64,000 bases of DNA from Deinococcales bacterium (GCA_013298595.1 JAAFIG010000021.1:16723-80722); one strand, 5' to 3'; counted from the stretch's first letter, positions 15,613-25,431 are shown. Translations and numbers: made by a program. Notes: generated by a model not told the origin, from the letters alone.

Positions 15613-16818
15613 ATGATTTCTAAAAAAGTAGATGATTTAACCATTCAAGACATTGAAAACTTAGTAAGTACAGGTCAATCAGAAAGTCAAAGACTCGAGT
15701 ATAAACAAGAAATACGTTTTAAAGAACGAGAAGACAAAAAAGAACTCATCCGTGATTTAAGTGCCTTAGCAAACACTCAGGGCGGTTATTACATCATTGG
15801 AATTCAGGAGGAAAGGGGTGAAGCGATTGGATTGATGGGAATAGAATTAGACGATGTAGATAAATATCTCTTACAACTTGATCAAGTAATTAGGGATAGT
15901 CTCGAGCCACGTTTATTTGGGTTAAAGACACGATATTTTGAATTATCTACGGGTCGATTTGTTATTGTCATTTTTGTGCCACGCAGTCTGTTTCCACCCC
16001 ACCGAATGCGTGATGATACAATCTTTGAACGCTCAACTACAGGAAAGTACCCTTTGAATATGGATCAAATTCGCCGATTATTTACACGAGGTTTATTGCT
16101 TAGAGAGGAAATTCGCAACTTCATTCATGAACGCCAAGATTTAGTATGTACAAAACGAGATGGCGCTATTGAATTTAACGGTCATTCTGTTGTGATGGTA
16201 CATCTGATACCTTTCGCCGCTTTTGAATCGGAAATATCTATCGCAATCAATTCAAAAAATCGAGAAGCATTTGCGTCAAATATACGTCCGTTTGGACCCA
16301 ATACTGGTTGGAATTTAAATTTTAACGCAGATGGTTACATTTGGGGCGCACAAAATAATGAGAGAGGTTGGTATACCCAGCTTTTTAGAAACGGAATTTT
16401 TGAGGGAGCTTGCGATACTTTAATCAGGGACTACAACGGAATAAATGCCATTATGGTAAATCAACTAGAAATCAACACTATTGATTGGCTTGCTTAATGT
16501 TTAAAAACACTAAAAGGATTTGATATCTCTACACCATTTGAAATTGCAATTACACTACAAAATGTTAGAGATGCAAAAATACTTTATAGTGATGGATTTT
16601 CAACAGATGGATCACCTGTTAAAAAAGACGTATTTTATTTACCAACTACAACCCTTGAAAACATTGACGAATTATCATTTCTGCAAATTGATAATGTGGC
16701 AGATAGACAAACTATAGCTAAAAAACTGCAACCCGTATTTGATGTACTTTGGCAAGCAAGTGGCTTTGAACAAAGTAATAGCTATGATATCAATGGAAGA
16801 TGGTCTCCCAGAAACTAA
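15613..16818 (+). pseudogene. Schlafen/AlbA_2-type protein gene interrupted by an in-frame TAA
   Basis: The first part (15613-16497, 294 codons) has an AlbA_2 (Schlafen AAA-4) domain: SQRLEYKQEIRF, DLSALANTQGGYYIIGI and FEIRST-like FERSTTGKYPL. The TAA at 16495-16497 ends it, but the same reading frame continues open for 106 further codons to TAA 16816-16818 (CLKTLKGFDISTPFEI... to DINGRWSPRN). One nonsense change, for example CAA to TAA, would explain this. The protein may be truncated yet functional, or the base may be a sequencing error. TAGAAT seven bases before ATG 15613 fixes the start. Proteins of this kind bind nucleic acid and occur in defence and regulation. Confidence 0.75.
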
Positions 16819-16869
16819 ATGCCCATCAGGTATCCTTTTTGCACACTCACTCGAGTTTAGGTTAAGCTG

Positions 16870-17796
16870 TTACATCGATTTTTGCGAAGATTTTGCCAGT
16901 ATCATCTTGCCCAGCAATTCAATTTTTGGCAGTTGCAAATTAGCTTCGGTTAGCAGTGCAACTCGAGCAATCTCGAGGTTTAACGATTCAATTTCGGTTG
17001 GTCTGCCCAGATTGATATCTTGGAGTGTGGATATCAGTTGTCCATTGGAGCGCTTACTGACCAGCATAATTTGTTCCATCACTTCGGTTTCTTGTAAATC
17101 TAGCCCAAGTTTTTCCGTCAGGGTAATACACTCCAGAACCAATTCCCTTGCCAGTTCTGCCACTGCTTGATCTCGAGCAAAAACGCCGTTATCTATGTTG
17201 AGTAAAGGACAAATCGAATTAAATACAGCGTTTAAAATCACTTTTTTCCAAATTTCTCTTTGGATATTGCTTTCAGCTCGAAATGGAAACTTGGGAGTAT
17301 GCAAAGCATCAACGCATTGTTGTAAGCCTGTTTGGTTACCACTAATAATGCCAATCGGTGAACTGGTAACAGGGCGGAACAGAAAATGATTTTCGCTGCT
17401 GGCTTGACTGGTGACATACAAAACACAGCGGTATACTTCGGCAAATTGCGCCTCGAGAAAGGGCTTTTCAACACCAAGCCCATTTTGCATCATCACAATC
17501 GGACTGGTTGCAGCTTTTTCTTTGAGTTGCAAAGCAATGGCTTTATTGGCATAAGACTTCGTGGCAATTACAATAATGCCTTCGAGTTTGGGTAATTGAG
17601 CCAAAGAAATTGTTTCAATTGGTGCGCTTAGTTGGTGTGAATCATTATGTGCCGAAATAGTTTTAGTGCTTTTTGGTACATCGCTGGTGGTTGTTCGCAC
17701 AGCTATAACAGTTCGACCTGCATTGGCAAGATACACAGCTAATGGAGAACCCACTGCTCCTGAGCCAAGGATATAAATTGTGGCTTGCGATTTCAT
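16870..17796 (-). CDS. Ketopantoate reductase-like oxidoreductase
   Basis: About 308 residues. The N-terminal Rossmann motif is GSGAVGSPLAVYLANAG. It is followed by IVIATKSYAN and MQNGLGVE, and a helical C-terminal domain with the family's KKVILNAVFNSI and SNGQLISTLQDINLGRPTE. The family reduces ketopantoate with NADPH in pantothenate and CoA synthesis, but many paralogues act on other 2-keto acids, so I do not assign panE firmly. The reading frame may begin at 17814, four bases after the rarA stop, so the two are probably co-transcribed. Confidence 0.82.
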   Translation of the reverse strand: MKSQATIYILGSGAVGSPLAVYLANAGRTVIAVRTTTSDVPKSTKTISAHNDSHQLSAPIETISLAQLPKLEGIIVIATKSYANKAIALQLKEKAATSPIVMMQNGLGVEKPFLEAQFAEVYRCVLYVTSQASSENHFLFRPVTSSPIGIISGNQTGLQQCVDALHTPKFPFRAESNIQREIWKKVILNAVFNSICPLLNIDNGVFARDQAVAELARELVLECITLTEKLGLDLQETEVMEQIMLVSKRSNGQLISTLQDINLGRPTEIESLNLEIARVALLTEANLQLPKIELLGKMILAKSSQKSM

Positions 17797-17817
17797 TTTT
17801 CGAGCATACAGCATCCA

Positions 17818-19080
17818 TTAAGGACTCGAGAATTTTGTTCTTAATGCTTCGAGTCGAGTTCGGATTTTTTCTTCCCAGCCCTCCCCTGTTGCAACATAAA
17901 AATGGTTTTGCTCGAGTTCTGATGGCAAGTACGTTTGCTTAAAACTACCTTCGGGGTCGTCAAAATAATACGCGTACCCTTTTCCGTAACCTAGGGTTTT
18001 CATATAACTGGTTGGTGCATTTCGTAAGTGCAGTGGCACAGGTGCGCCAGTGTGTTGTTGGGCTGCCTCGAGTGCAGCTTTCCAAGCGGTGTACACACTA
18101 TTGCTTTTTGGGGCTAGAGCTAAGTACACCACGGCTTGAGCAAGGGCTAAATCACCTTCTGGGCTACCTAGAAATTCGGCGCTGTCCTTTGCTGCGATAG
18201 CTAGACGCAACGCAACTGGGTCTGCTAATCCAATATCCTCGGATGCCATTCGCACTAAACGCCGTGCCACATATAAACTATCTGCACCACCTGCAATCAT
18301 CCGAGCCAACCAGTATAAGGCTGCATCCACATGTGAAGCTCGCACAGATTTATGCAATGCCGAAATCAGGTTGTAAAAATCTTCGCCATTTTTATCCATA
18401 GCAGGAGTTTGTGCACCCAGTGCCTCACGGATACTCTCGAGTGTGATGTGTTCACCTGTTTGGGCTGCTACCTCGAGCGCAGTTAAGGCTTTGCGGGCAT
18501 CGCCATCCACAGCTCTGGAAAGTGCCTCAAGTGCATCTAAATCCGCTTTGGCATTTGGTAAACCTCGAGCATCGATTAAAGCACGATTGAGTAATCCAAG
18601 AATCTCTTCGGGTGGTATTGGCTCGAGTTTTAAAGTGCGTGCTCTCGAGCGTAACGCAGAATTTATTTCAAAGCTAGGATTTTCAGTTGTTGCGCCAATA
18701 AGTACCAGTAAGCCAGATTCAACATGCGGCAAAAGTGCATCTTGCTGGGCTTTGTTAAACCGATGGATTTCATCTAAAAATAACACTGTTCGTTGCCCAA
18801 AACCTCTGGCGGTTTCGGCATGTCCCACAACATCACGCACATCTTTGATACCAGCACTAACTGCCGATAAACCAATAAATTGGGCATTGGCTAAACTCGA
18901 GATTAAACGAGCCAGCGTGGTTTTTCCGCATCCAGGGCTACCCCACAAAATCAGGCTCGAGAGTTGCCCTCGCTCGAGCATTAAGCGTAACGGTTTGCCT
19001 TGACCTGTTAGATGTGGTTGCCCAACAACTTCTTCAAGGGTTTGAGGGCGCATTCGTTCGGCGAGTGGTGCGTTTAGCAT
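17818..19080 (-). CDS. rarA: Replication-associated AAA+ ATPase RarA (MgsA)
   Basis: A 420-residue clamp-loader-like ATPase. Start [19 protein letters not shown], Walker [10 protein letters not shown] at 47-55, Walker [16 protein letters not shown], sensor 1 [12 protein letters not shown], and the C-terminal MgsA tetramerisation region ([32 protein letters not shown]). RarA acts at stalled replication forks and gaps. Length and motifs are complete. TATGCT six bases before the ATG suggests leaderless transcription. Confidence 0.95.
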   Translation of the reverse strand: MLNAPLAERMRPQTLEEVVGQPHLTGQGKPLRLMLERGQLSSLILWGSPGCGKTTLARLISSLANAQFIGLSAVSAGIKDVRDVVGHAETARGFGQRTVLFLDEIHRFNKAQQDALLPHVESGLLVLIGATTENPSFEINSALRSRARTLKLEPIPPEEILGLLNRALIDARGLPNAKADLDALEALSRAVDGDARKALTALEVAAQTGEHITLESIREALGAQTPAMDKNGEDFYNLISALHKSVRASHVDAALYWLARMIAGGADSLYVARRLVRMASEDIGLADPVALRLAIAAKDSAEFLGSPEGDLALAQAVVYLALAPKSNSVYTAWKAALEAAQQHTGAPVPLHLRNAPTSYMKTLGYGKGYAYYFDDPEGSFKQTYLPSELEQNHFYVATGEGWEEKIRTRLEALRTKFSSP

Positions 19081-19115
19081 AGGAAAAGCATAAACAATTT
19101 TACGAAGGAGTATGC

Positions 19116-19931
19116 TTGACTATGCCACTAACCGAAATCTTTGACGCTCGTCTTGACCCTCGAGTCCGAATGTTCGATACCCCAGAAGTCAGTTGTTTTG
19201 CTGTACTGACCAGCTCACATGCCATTATCGTGGATACTTTTGGCACACCTGAAGAAGCCCTCGAGATGATACACTTGTTACAACCCAATCTCGAGAATCG
19301 GCAATTATTGGTCATAAACACCCATCAGCATTGGGATCATGTTTGGGGGAACAGTATTTTTGCCAGCAATGGAATATTCCCTGCACCGATTCTAGCGCAT
19401 ATTCATGCAAAAGATGAACTCGAGATGCTGCAAAAAGAATTACTTGAGAAACAAGCTTCAGATTCTCGTTTTGCTCATGTACAAATTTTACCACCAAATA
19501 TCTATATCGAAAATGCTTTCATTGATGCTGGTGAATTAACTCTCGAGTTGGTACCTACTTTTGGACATGCTCATGACCAAATTGCCATTTGGATTCCTGA
19601 AATAGAAACACTACTTGCCGCTGATGCACTCGAGTTTCCATTTCCTTATGGCAATGATGTACCGCAATTACTTGTAACCATGCACGATTTGCAAGAGCTT
19701 AAACCTCGAGTGGTTTTACCCTGTCATGGTGGCATTCATGATGCCAGTTTAATCACAAAAAACCTCGAGTATTTTGCTTGGCTGAAAAAACAAATTCGTA
19801 TAGGTGAAAAATACACATTTACTGATGCCCTCGAGTTTTTACAACTAGATTCTACTGATAAAATCTACGCCGATTTTCACAAATTAAACATTGCTGCTAC
19901 TCAAAAAATACTGGCTTCTCGAGAGCATTAA
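19116..19931 (+). CDS. Metallo-beta-lactamase-fold hydrolase
   Basis: The 271-residue protein has the HxHxDH metal motif in [12 protein letters not shown], then a later histidine in PTFGHAHDQ, the bridging aspartate in [11 protein letters not shown] and the last histidine in LPCHGG. The Shine-Dalgarno AAGGAG (19105-19110) is five bases from a TTG at 19116 and eleven from an ATG at 19122; either could start. Substrate unknown. Convergent with the HAD gene, with a four-base overlap. Confidence 0.85.
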   Translation: MTMPLTEIFDARLDPRVRMFDTPEVSCFAVLTSSHAIIVDTFGTPEEALEMIHLLQPNLENRQLLVINTHQHWDHVWGNSIFASNGIFPAPILAHIHAKDELEMLQKELLEKQASDSRFAHVQILPPNIYIENAFIDAGELTLELVPTFGHAHDQIAIWIPEIETLLAADALEFPFPYGNDVPQLLVTMHDLQELKPRVVLPCHGGIHDASLITKNLEYFAWLKKQIRIGEKYTFTDALEFLQLDSTDKIYADFHKLNIAATQKILASREH

Positions 19932-20512
19932 GCCATAACCTGCTCAAATATATTTTTTATCTCGAGCAAGGTTTGGATTCGTTGCACACCAAGAATTTCT
20001 TTATTATATGGTTCATCGAGCAAGTAGCAAACAATACCAGCTGCTTGGGCTGCACCTGCATCGGGTTGGGTATCACCGACCATGATCGCATTTCTGACGC
20101 GCACCTCGAGTATTTGCAAGGCTTTGAGCAACATGTCAGGCGCAGGTTTCATTGATGCTTCATCCCTCGAGAGTACCAAATCAAAAGCAATGCCGTGTTT
20201 TTCGCACATGGTTTGGGCACTCAAGCTTGAGTTATTTGTCACCAAAGCTGTTTTAATGCCTCGAGTTTGTAAAATCGCGAGTAATTCCTTAGTACCCGCT
20301 CGCAACTCACTGGTCGCTGCAATTTTTGCTTCAAAATCCAGTAACTGCGTTGTTGCCTCAGGTGGTAAACGCCCAAGACTTGGCACAATCAATTCGTTGG
20401 TGGCAATACCCCAGCGTTGTTTATACTCGAGTAATTCTGGGTTGTTATGCAAATGCGGCTCGAGGAGTGTGCCATCCATATCGAACAGCACAGCGTGTCG
20501 TGTAGCAATCAT
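19928..20512 (-). CDS. HAD-superfamily phosphatase
   Basis: A 194-residue haloacid-dehalogenase fold. Motif I is LFDMDGTLLEP, motif II is LVTNNSS, motif III lysine is in ASMKPAPDML, motif IV is MVGDTQPDAGAAQAAG. The helical cap between motifs I and II suggests a phosphoglycolate phosphatase-like (Gph) enzyme or a nucleotidase. The substrate cannot be set from sequence. TAGATT six bases before the ATG suggests a leaderless mRNA. Confidence 0.88.
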   Translation of the reverse strand: MIATRHAVLFDMDGTLLEPHLHNNPELLEYKQRWGIATNELIVPSLGRLPPEATTQLLDFEAKIAATSELRAGTKELLAILQTRGIKTALVTNNSSLSAQTMCEKHGIAFDLVLSRDEASMKPAPDMLLKALQILEVRVRNAIMVGDTQPDAGAAQAAGIVCYLLDEPYNKEILGVQRIQTLLEIKNIFEQVMA

Positions 20513-20530
20513 GCTTGGAATCTACCATGC

Positions 20531-21169
20531 TTATGACATCCCTAAAAGCACTTTGTATAGCTTACCTTTGCGATTTGATCGCCGAGCATACTTGGCAGCT
20601 ACGGCTAATAACTCGAGCTGCATGGCTTTAGCCTCCGCAGAACTCAGTTGTACCTGTGTGTACTCGAGCATGGTTGGTGGTGAAGTTGCATCGGCTGGTA
20701 AACAAAAGTCCTCGGCAGATTTGACTGGACGCACCGACCACTGCTTTTCTTGGACAGTAAAAAGCACGCCCCAATCTCGAGACAAGTTTTCACCTGCTTG
20801 CACATAGGCTCGCAGAAAATCAGTAAAAATCGGTGTATACACATTGTTAGCAAGGGCTACTAAATCCTCAGCAGATGTTGCTGTATACGGCACAAAATAA
20901 GCTTGGGCAGTTGAACCATACAACCGCATCGAGCCTTTAGCGACAGGTACAGATTGTGTCTCGAGCAGTAAACCCAACCGCTGCCAGCGTTTGACTCGGT
21001 ACAACATGGTATTCGGTAATTCACCAACCTCGAGTGCCGCTTGCGAAACCGAAATTTCTCGATGCAAAAAAGGCAAGAATGCACTACGTTGACGTGAATC
21101 GAATAAAACGTCAATGGCTTCTAATGAATTTAGGACAGCTAACTCAACAGGTGAATAGAGTGTCTGCAT
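20531..21169 (-). CDS. Winged helix-turn-helix (ArsR-like) protein
   Basis: The N-terminal 90 residues form an ArsR-like winged helix (REISVSQAALEVGELPNTMLYRVKRWQRLGLL), in which the recognition helix follows the ELPNTMLY turn. The remaining 120 residues are helical with no recognised motif and probably form a dimer or ligand domain. It is divergently arranged with the hydrolase at 21200, with about 30 bp between starts, so it may regulate that gene. TATCAT lies eight bases before the start. Confidence 0.7.
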   Translation of the reverse strand: MQTLYSPVELAVLNSLEAIDVLFDSRQRSAFLPFLHREISVSQAALEVGELPNTMLYRVKRWQRLGLLLETQSVPVAKGSMRLYGSTAQAYFVPYTATSAEDLVALANNVYTPIFTDFLRAYVQAGENLSRDWGVLFTVQEKQWSVRPVKSAEDFCLPADATSPPTMLEYTQVQLSSAEAKAMQLELLAVAAKYARRSNRKGKLYKVLLGMS

Positions 21170-21199
21170 TTCATGTCATGATACTTGTACAGTCGGGGC

Positions 21200-21871
21200 A
21201 TGATAACCGAAGTCGCTCGAGATGTTTTTCATATTCCCTTACTTGGCACAGCATCTATCAACGCGTATTTGATTGGCGATGTGCTGATAGACGCTGGTAT
21301 TCGCAGTTCAGCCTCTAAACTCGAGCGAGCACTGATTGCTCACAAATTGCGAGCACATGCTTTAACTCATGTGCATTCAGATCATCAAGGCTCGAGCCAT
21401 ACAATTTGTCAGGCACGAAAAATTCCTTTGTGGGTTCATGAAGAAGAAGTCGAAATCATGGAAAAAGGCGCACCTGCCATGCAGCATAATTCACCAAATA
21501 ACACCATTACACAACTCCAGCGCCACTTCTGGGCAGGCAAAGCCCATCCTGTATCTCGAGCTTTACAAGCAGGTGATGACATCAATGGTTTTGAAGTTCT
21601 CGAGACCCCAGGTCATGCTCGAGGGCATATTTCGTTATGGCGTGAAACAGACAAAACTTTAATCATTGGTGATGTACTCACCAATATGAATGTGCTCACA
21701 ACCCAAGCTGGTTTACGAGAACCGCTAAGTATTTTTACCTTGGACATCGCACAGAATCGGCAGCATATCAAACGCTTAGCCAAACTCGAGCCTGCCCTGG
21801 TTTTGTTTGGGCATGGCAAACCATTGCGTGACCCAGAAGCGTTGCTGCGATTTTCTTCTACCATTGAGTGA
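21200..21871 (+). CDS. Metallo-beta-lactamase-fold hydrolase (glyoxalase II-like)
   Basis: About 223 residues. HxHxDH in LTHVHSDHQGS, next histidine in ETPGHARGHISLW, metal-bridging aspartate in LIIGDVLTN, last histidine in LFGHGKPL. I start at ATG 21200 since TACAGT lies six bases before it; a TTG at 21185 is the alternative. The layout is that of small glyoxalase II-like or lactonase-like hydrolases. It is divergent from an ArsR-like regulator. Confidence 0.85.
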   Translation: MITEVARDVFHIPLLGTASINAYLIGDVLIDAGIRSSASKLERALIAHKLRAHALTHVHSDHQGSSHTICQARKIPLWVHEEEVEIMEKGAPAMQHNSPNNTITQLQRHFWAGKAHPVSRALQAGDDINGFEVLETPGHARGHISLWRETDKTLIIGDVLTNMNVLTTQAGLREPLSIFTLDIAQNRQHIKRLAKLEPALVLFGHGKPLRDPEALLRFSSTIE

Positions 21872-21925
21872 ATATGTTGATGTTTAATCAGTCGTAAGGG
21901 GCGGGGCTTGCCCCATCTTTAGGGT

Positions 21926-22297
21926 TTAAACAAATTTCTCGAGGTAAACCAAAGTTAATTCGTCTGAAATAATCTTTCTTCGACACTCGAGATAGCCTAA
22001 TTTTTTGTACAAATAAACGTTTTTTTCACTACGGTGCTCGGTAAATAACTCGAGCCGATGGTTCTTGAACTTGTCTTCAATTGTTTGCAATAACTGCTGA
22101 CCTATTCCTTGCCCCGCATGTTCTGGATGCACAATCAACCGACCAATGTGCACGGTTCGCCCATCCACTTGAGCACGTATTGAACCAATGATTTGCTGTT
22201 CAGACATTGCAACCAGGCAAGTACTTTCTGTAAACTCGAGTGGAAATTCTGCTGGTGTTTGCGTTAAAGCTGGAATAATTGTATTTGGATAAAGCAA
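21926..22297 (-). CDS. GNAT-family N-acetyltransferase
   Basis: About 123 residues with the acetyl-CoA-binding motif A, RLIVHPEHAGQGIGQQLLQ, preceded by the strand VHIG and followed by LELFTEHRSEKNVYLYKKLGY. The protein is short for the family and the frame is open upstream to a stop near 22355, but no ATG or GTG occurs there. The TTG at 22297 preceded by GAGG is the best visible start. Substrate unknown. Confidence 0.78.
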   Translation of the reverse strand: MLYPNTIIPALTQTPAEFPLEFTESTCLVAMSEQQIIGSIRAQVDGRTVHIGRLIVHPEHAGQGIGQQLLQTIEDKFKNHRLELFTEHRSEKNVYLYKKLGYLECRRKIISDELTLVYLEKFV

Positions 22298-22386
22298 TGC
22301 CTCAGATTGATAACAAAGGTATTGTAAGCCAGAATTTCCTCGAGTTGCCTAGTATTGGCACGAAGGTTGAGTATGAAGGTATGACT

Positions 22387-22779
22387 TCATGAAAACGAGC
22401 TGGTCGCATAGACATGAGGCTCGAGTTTGGCTTGTAATTTTTGTGGCGCAACCGCACAATACGCTTCAAGTAAATGGTTGTAAATCACTTCCCACTCGAG
22501 ACCAGCATCAAATCGCACGCCCAGCCAACCTCGGTATCCAACATAGGGTGGTGAAAAATATGCTTTGGGGTTTTGGGCAATCATGGCTTGTTGAAATTCC
22601 ATGCTACCAGCACACCAAATAGCAATCCAACCAACATTGTGATGATTGTCGTTGTACATTAAAAAACACTTTGATTTCCTGACAAAAAACGTTGGTGCAC
22701 CATGACTCAGCCGCTCGGAGACCTCAGGCATTTGCAAACAGTACAACCGAATTTTCTCGAGGATTTCTTTGGAAGTCAT
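22387..22779 (-). CDS. MmcQ/YjbR family protein
   Basis: A complete 130-residue YjbR-like domain: LPEV-like MPEVSERLSHGAPTFFVRKS, then FLMYNDNHHNVGWIAIWC and PPYVGYRGWLGVRFD. The fold resembles the CyaY/DNA-binding 'double-wing' type and the biological role is unclear. TAGGAT lies six bases before the ATG. It starts a run of small stand-alone domain genes that extends to 26.9 kb. Confidence 0.88.
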   Translation of the reverse strand: MTSKEILEKIRLYCLQMPEVSERLSHGAPTFFVRKSKCFLMYNDNHHNVGWIAIWCAGSMEFQQAMIAQNPKAYFSPPYVGYRGWLGVRFDAGLEWEVIYNHLLEAYCAVAPQKLQAKLEPHVYATSSFS

Positions 22780-22841
22780 GGTATTATCCTAGCAAGCAAC
22801 TCCGCAAGATTTGTCAAATCTACTCGTGTTACCTTGGCGGC

Positions 22842-23288
22842 ATGAAAATACAAACCTTAGCAAAACCTATCAGCATTATTGGTCTCGAATTACGCACCAA
22901 CAACGACATTGCCAGCAGAGAAATCCCGCTACATTGGGAGAAATTTATGGGTGCAAATCTACTCGAGCAAATTCCCAATAAAATCTCGAGTGATATTTAC
23001 GCAATTTACACCAATTTTGAGCATCAGGGTTTGAATAATGCTGGTGTTTACTCGTGTGTACTTGGGGCTTCGGTGAGTCATCTCGAGCAAATTCCAGATG
23101 GTTTGATGACTGTGCAACTGCCCGTCTCGAGTTACGAAATTATTCCTGTGCCACATGGTCGCCCTGATTTGGTTGGGCAAGTTTGGCAGCAGATTTGGCA
23201 ACAAGATACGACGAAGCGCACGTTTCTTGCCGATTTTGAAGTGTACAAACCTGATGGCAGTATCAACATCTGGCTTGGTGTGCGTTAA
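22842..23288 (+). CDS. GyrI-like small-molecule-binding domain protein
   Basis: 148 residues. The layout matches the effector-binding (AraC_E_bind/GyrI-like) fold: an N-terminal strand SIIGLELRTNN, helix IPLHWEKFM, strand IYAIYTNFE, and C-terminal FEVYKPDGSINIWLGV. No DNA-binding domain is attached. It is followed 13 bp later by an AraC-type regulator that carries its own GyrI-like domain. ATG 22842 is chosen because the longer frame runs back into the opposite-strand MmcQ gene. Confidence 0.8.
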   Translation: MKIQTLAKPISIIGLELRTNNDIASREIPLHWEKFMGANLLEQIPNKISSDIYAIYTNFEHQGLNNAGVYSCVLGASVSHLEQIPDGLMTVQLPVSSYEIIPVPHGRPDLVGQVWQQIWQQDTTKRTFLADFEVYKPDGSINIWLGVR

Positions 23289-23301
23289 AATAGGCTGAAT
23301 C

Positions 23302-24159
23302 GTGAATCGCGCCCATGATGCCCTGACCTACGATCAACGCTTGCAGCGTGTGGCAGCGTATATCCAAGCTAACCTCGCCGCGTCTTTTGATTTGCAAACA
23401 TTAGCCGATATCGCCCATTTATCGCCGTATCATTTTCATCGAATTTACCATGCAATTTCTGGTGAAACAATTGCTGCTACTGTTAAACGCTTGCGTTTGC
23501 AACGGGCTGCTGGGTACTTAGTGCAAACCTCACTAAGCATTGCCGAAATTGCCAAACAAACAGGCTATGCCAACGTACAATCCTTTACTCGGATTTTCAA
23601 ACAAGAATTTTTATTACCACCAGCCTTGTATCGTCAAAACGGTAGCCATACACGATTTCAAACCACCACCGAAACAATTGCAACACTCAGGCGGGAAGTA
23701 CGAATTCTTGAGTTGCCAGCCATGTTGGGCATTTGTGCCGAGCATCATGGTTCGTACTTAATGATCGAAAAAGCTTTTGACACAGTTTTTCGTTACGTGC
23801 AAGCCCATCATCTCGAGGATGCCATCACAGCTGTGGTAGGTATTTACGATGATGACCCATTTGCTGTTGCCGAATCAAAACTCCGATCTCGAGCTTGTAT
23901 CATGCTGGCTTTCGATACTCAACCAAAACCACCAATAGCTCGAGTGCAAATCGAAGCGGGCACATGTGCGATGTTACGTCACCAAGGTCCGTATGCCGAT
24001 ATGCGTGTTGCTTATCTGTGGTTGTACGGGCAGTGGTTGCCACACTCAGGGTATTTGGTCGCCGATGCTCCAGTGTTCGAGGTTTACTTAAATCATCCTC
24101 GAGATACCAAACCATCTGATTTACTGGTGGATATTTACTTGCCTTTGCAAACGAGGTGA
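23302..24159 (+). CDS. AraC-type regulator with C-terminal GyrI-like domain
   Basis: 285 residues from a GTG. The two helix-turn-helix units are N-terminal (LQTLADIAHLSPYHFHRIYH and SIAEIAKQTGYANVQSFTRI), and the effector domain is C-terminal (MLGICAEHHGSY... and FEVYLNHPRDTKPSDLLVDI), as in Rob/SoxS-like regulators fused to GyrI. These typically respond to drugs or toxic small molecules. Its stop overlaps the Shine-Dalgarno of the DUF1801 gene. Confidence 0.88.
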   Translation: MNRAHDALTYDQRLQRVAAYIQANLAASFDLQTLADIAHLSPYHFHRIYHAISGETIAATVKRLRLQRAAGYLVQTSLSIAEIAKQTGYANVQSFTRIFKQEFLLPPALYRQNGSHTRFQTTTETIATLRREVRILELPAMLGICAEHHGSYLMIEKAFDTVFRYVQAHHLEDAITAVVGIYDDDPFAVAESKLRSRACIMLAFDTQPKPPIARVQIEAGTCAMLRHQGPYADMRVAYLWLYGQWLPHSGYLVADAPVFEVYLNHPRDTKPSDLLVDIYLPLQTR

Positions 24160-24163
24160 ACCA

Positions 24164-24610
24164 ATACAAAACTTTACAAACCCCGATATCGCCACTATTT
24201 TTGCCAATTACCCAGAGCCATTACAAACAAAATTACTCGAGTTGCGAGAACTAATTTTTGCGGTGGCTGCGAAAACCAAAGGCGTTGGCAAGCTCGAGGA
24301 AGTTCTGCGTTGGCAGCAACCAAGTTTTATCACCATCTCGAGAAGTGGTAGCTTGATTCGGATTGATCGAATCAAGAATTCGGCAAGTTTATATGGCATA
24401 TTTTTTCTGTGCCAAACAAGTTTTGTGGCTACTTTTTGGGAATTGTACGGCGCGGAATTTGTTTTCCAAGGCAATCGCTGCATTATTTTGGATAGTCATA
24501 AAACTTTTGACCCCAAGAAACTCGAGCATTGCATTGCACTGGCATTGACCTATCATCAAAAACCATCAGCACAACTCGAGCGTATTGCAAAAAAACGTAT
24601 TTCAATCTAG
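24164..24610 (+). CDS. DUF1801 family protein with possible ATA start
   Basis: The domain reads NFTNPDIATIFANYPEPLQ, then LLELRELIFAVAAKTKGVG, then LRWQQPSF, matching the whole DUF1801 fold. Family proteins begin a few residues before the equivalent of NFTNP, so a TTG at 24242 would cut off a conserved helix. No ATG, GTG or TTG occurs between the upstream stop at 24089 and 24242. The ATA at 24164 lies five to six bases after a good GAGGTGA ribosome site, so it is the likeliest start or a mutated ATG. Confidence 0.65.
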   Translation: MQNFTNPDIATIFANYPEPLQTKLLELRELIFAVAAKTKGVGKLEEVLRWQQPSFITISRSGSLIRIDRIKNSASLYGIFFLCQTSFVATFWELYGAEFVFQGNRCIILDSHKTFDPKKLEHCIALALTYHQKPSAQLERIAKKRISI

Positions 24611-24633
24611 GCTACGATCAGGAGAATTCACCC

Positions 24634-25080
24634 ATGCCCTATCCCGCAATTGAATACGCCGAAGCCTTCCTTGGACATCGTGAACCACTGCTGAGTTTAC
24701 TCGAGAAAATCCCCAATGAACATGGTAATTTTACGGCTCGAGATGGTTCTATGACTTTGCTCGAGATGGTGGATCATTTGTACCTTACAGATGTTTACTT
24801 GCTAGGTATTTTTGATGGTATTAAGTTTGTGCCACCACCACCGAGTGATGATTTACAAAGTGCCGTGGCTCGTTTTAAGACCAGTATTCCAAAAGTTTAT
24901 CAAAAACTCGAGAGCTTAACCGATGCACAGCTCAGTGCAGAAATCCAAGCCTTTGGCAAACCGTGGAAAGCGTATCGTTTAATTGAATTTGGACGCGAAC
25001 ACGAAGCACACCATAAGGGACAAATTTGGGTCATGGCACGGTTAATGGGGATTGAACCACCAATGTTTTATAAGTTCTAA
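24634..25080 (+). CDS. DinB-family protein
   Basis: 148 residues forming a four-helix bundle of the DinB/YfiT type. The metal-binding histidines are seen in EMVDHLYLTD (helix 2) and in REHEAHHKGQIWVMARLMG (last helix). The family includes thiol transferases dependent on bacillithiol or mycothiol. ATG 24634 follows GGAG at the right distance. Part of the small-domain cluster. Confidence 0.88.
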   Translation: MPYPAIEYAEAFLGHREPLLSLLEKIPNEHGNFTARDGSMTLLEMVDHLYLTDVYLLGIFDGIKFVPPPPSDDLQSAVARFKTSIPKVYQKLESLTDAQLSAEIQAFGKPWKAYRLIEFGREHEAHHKGQIWVMARLMGIEPPMFYKF

Positions 25081-25127
25081 GCCATCTAACGATGGTACAA
25101 TTGGCTACCCTACTCTAAACTTTTGCC

Positions 25128-25364
25128 ATGTCCGAAGAAGATTTAGGTTTTACCTATCAAACCAGTAAATCTGGTGAAGTTCGTATCTCGAGAAATGGTA
25201 GGGAAATCACGGTTTTACGCTATGACGCCGCCCAAGCCTTTCTCGAGGATGTGGACGGTGCCACGTTGCTTGAGGAACAACAATTGATGGCAAGACTAAC
25301 AGGGCATTACAAGCATGGGAATGAGCGATTAGCCGCGCAACATCCAAGAAATCAACGAAGATAG
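25128..25364 (+). CDS. Small protein of unknown function
   Basis: 78 residues, charged and cytoplasmic, with a central segment SGEVRISRNGREITVLR and a C-terminal basic tail. TAAACT lies six bases before the ATG, which supports expression as a leaderless mRNA. I recognise no family; the same-strand context is a run of small domain proteins. Confidence 0.6.
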   Translation: MSEEDLGFTYQTSKSGEVRISRNGREITVLRYDAAQAFLEDVDGATLLEEQQLMARLTGHYKHGNERLAAQHPRNQRR

Positions 25365-25431
25365 TGGTTGCTCGAATTCTCGAGGAAAATCTGTCATACT
25401 GTGACCAGACCCACAATTCTCGAGGAGAACA

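Noticed and set aside
21872-21925. GGGGCGGGGCTTGCCCC as a REP-type repeat
   Set aside because: Only one clear copy in the window (a partial GGGGCGGGG at 43616); more simply part of a weak terminator between convergent genes.
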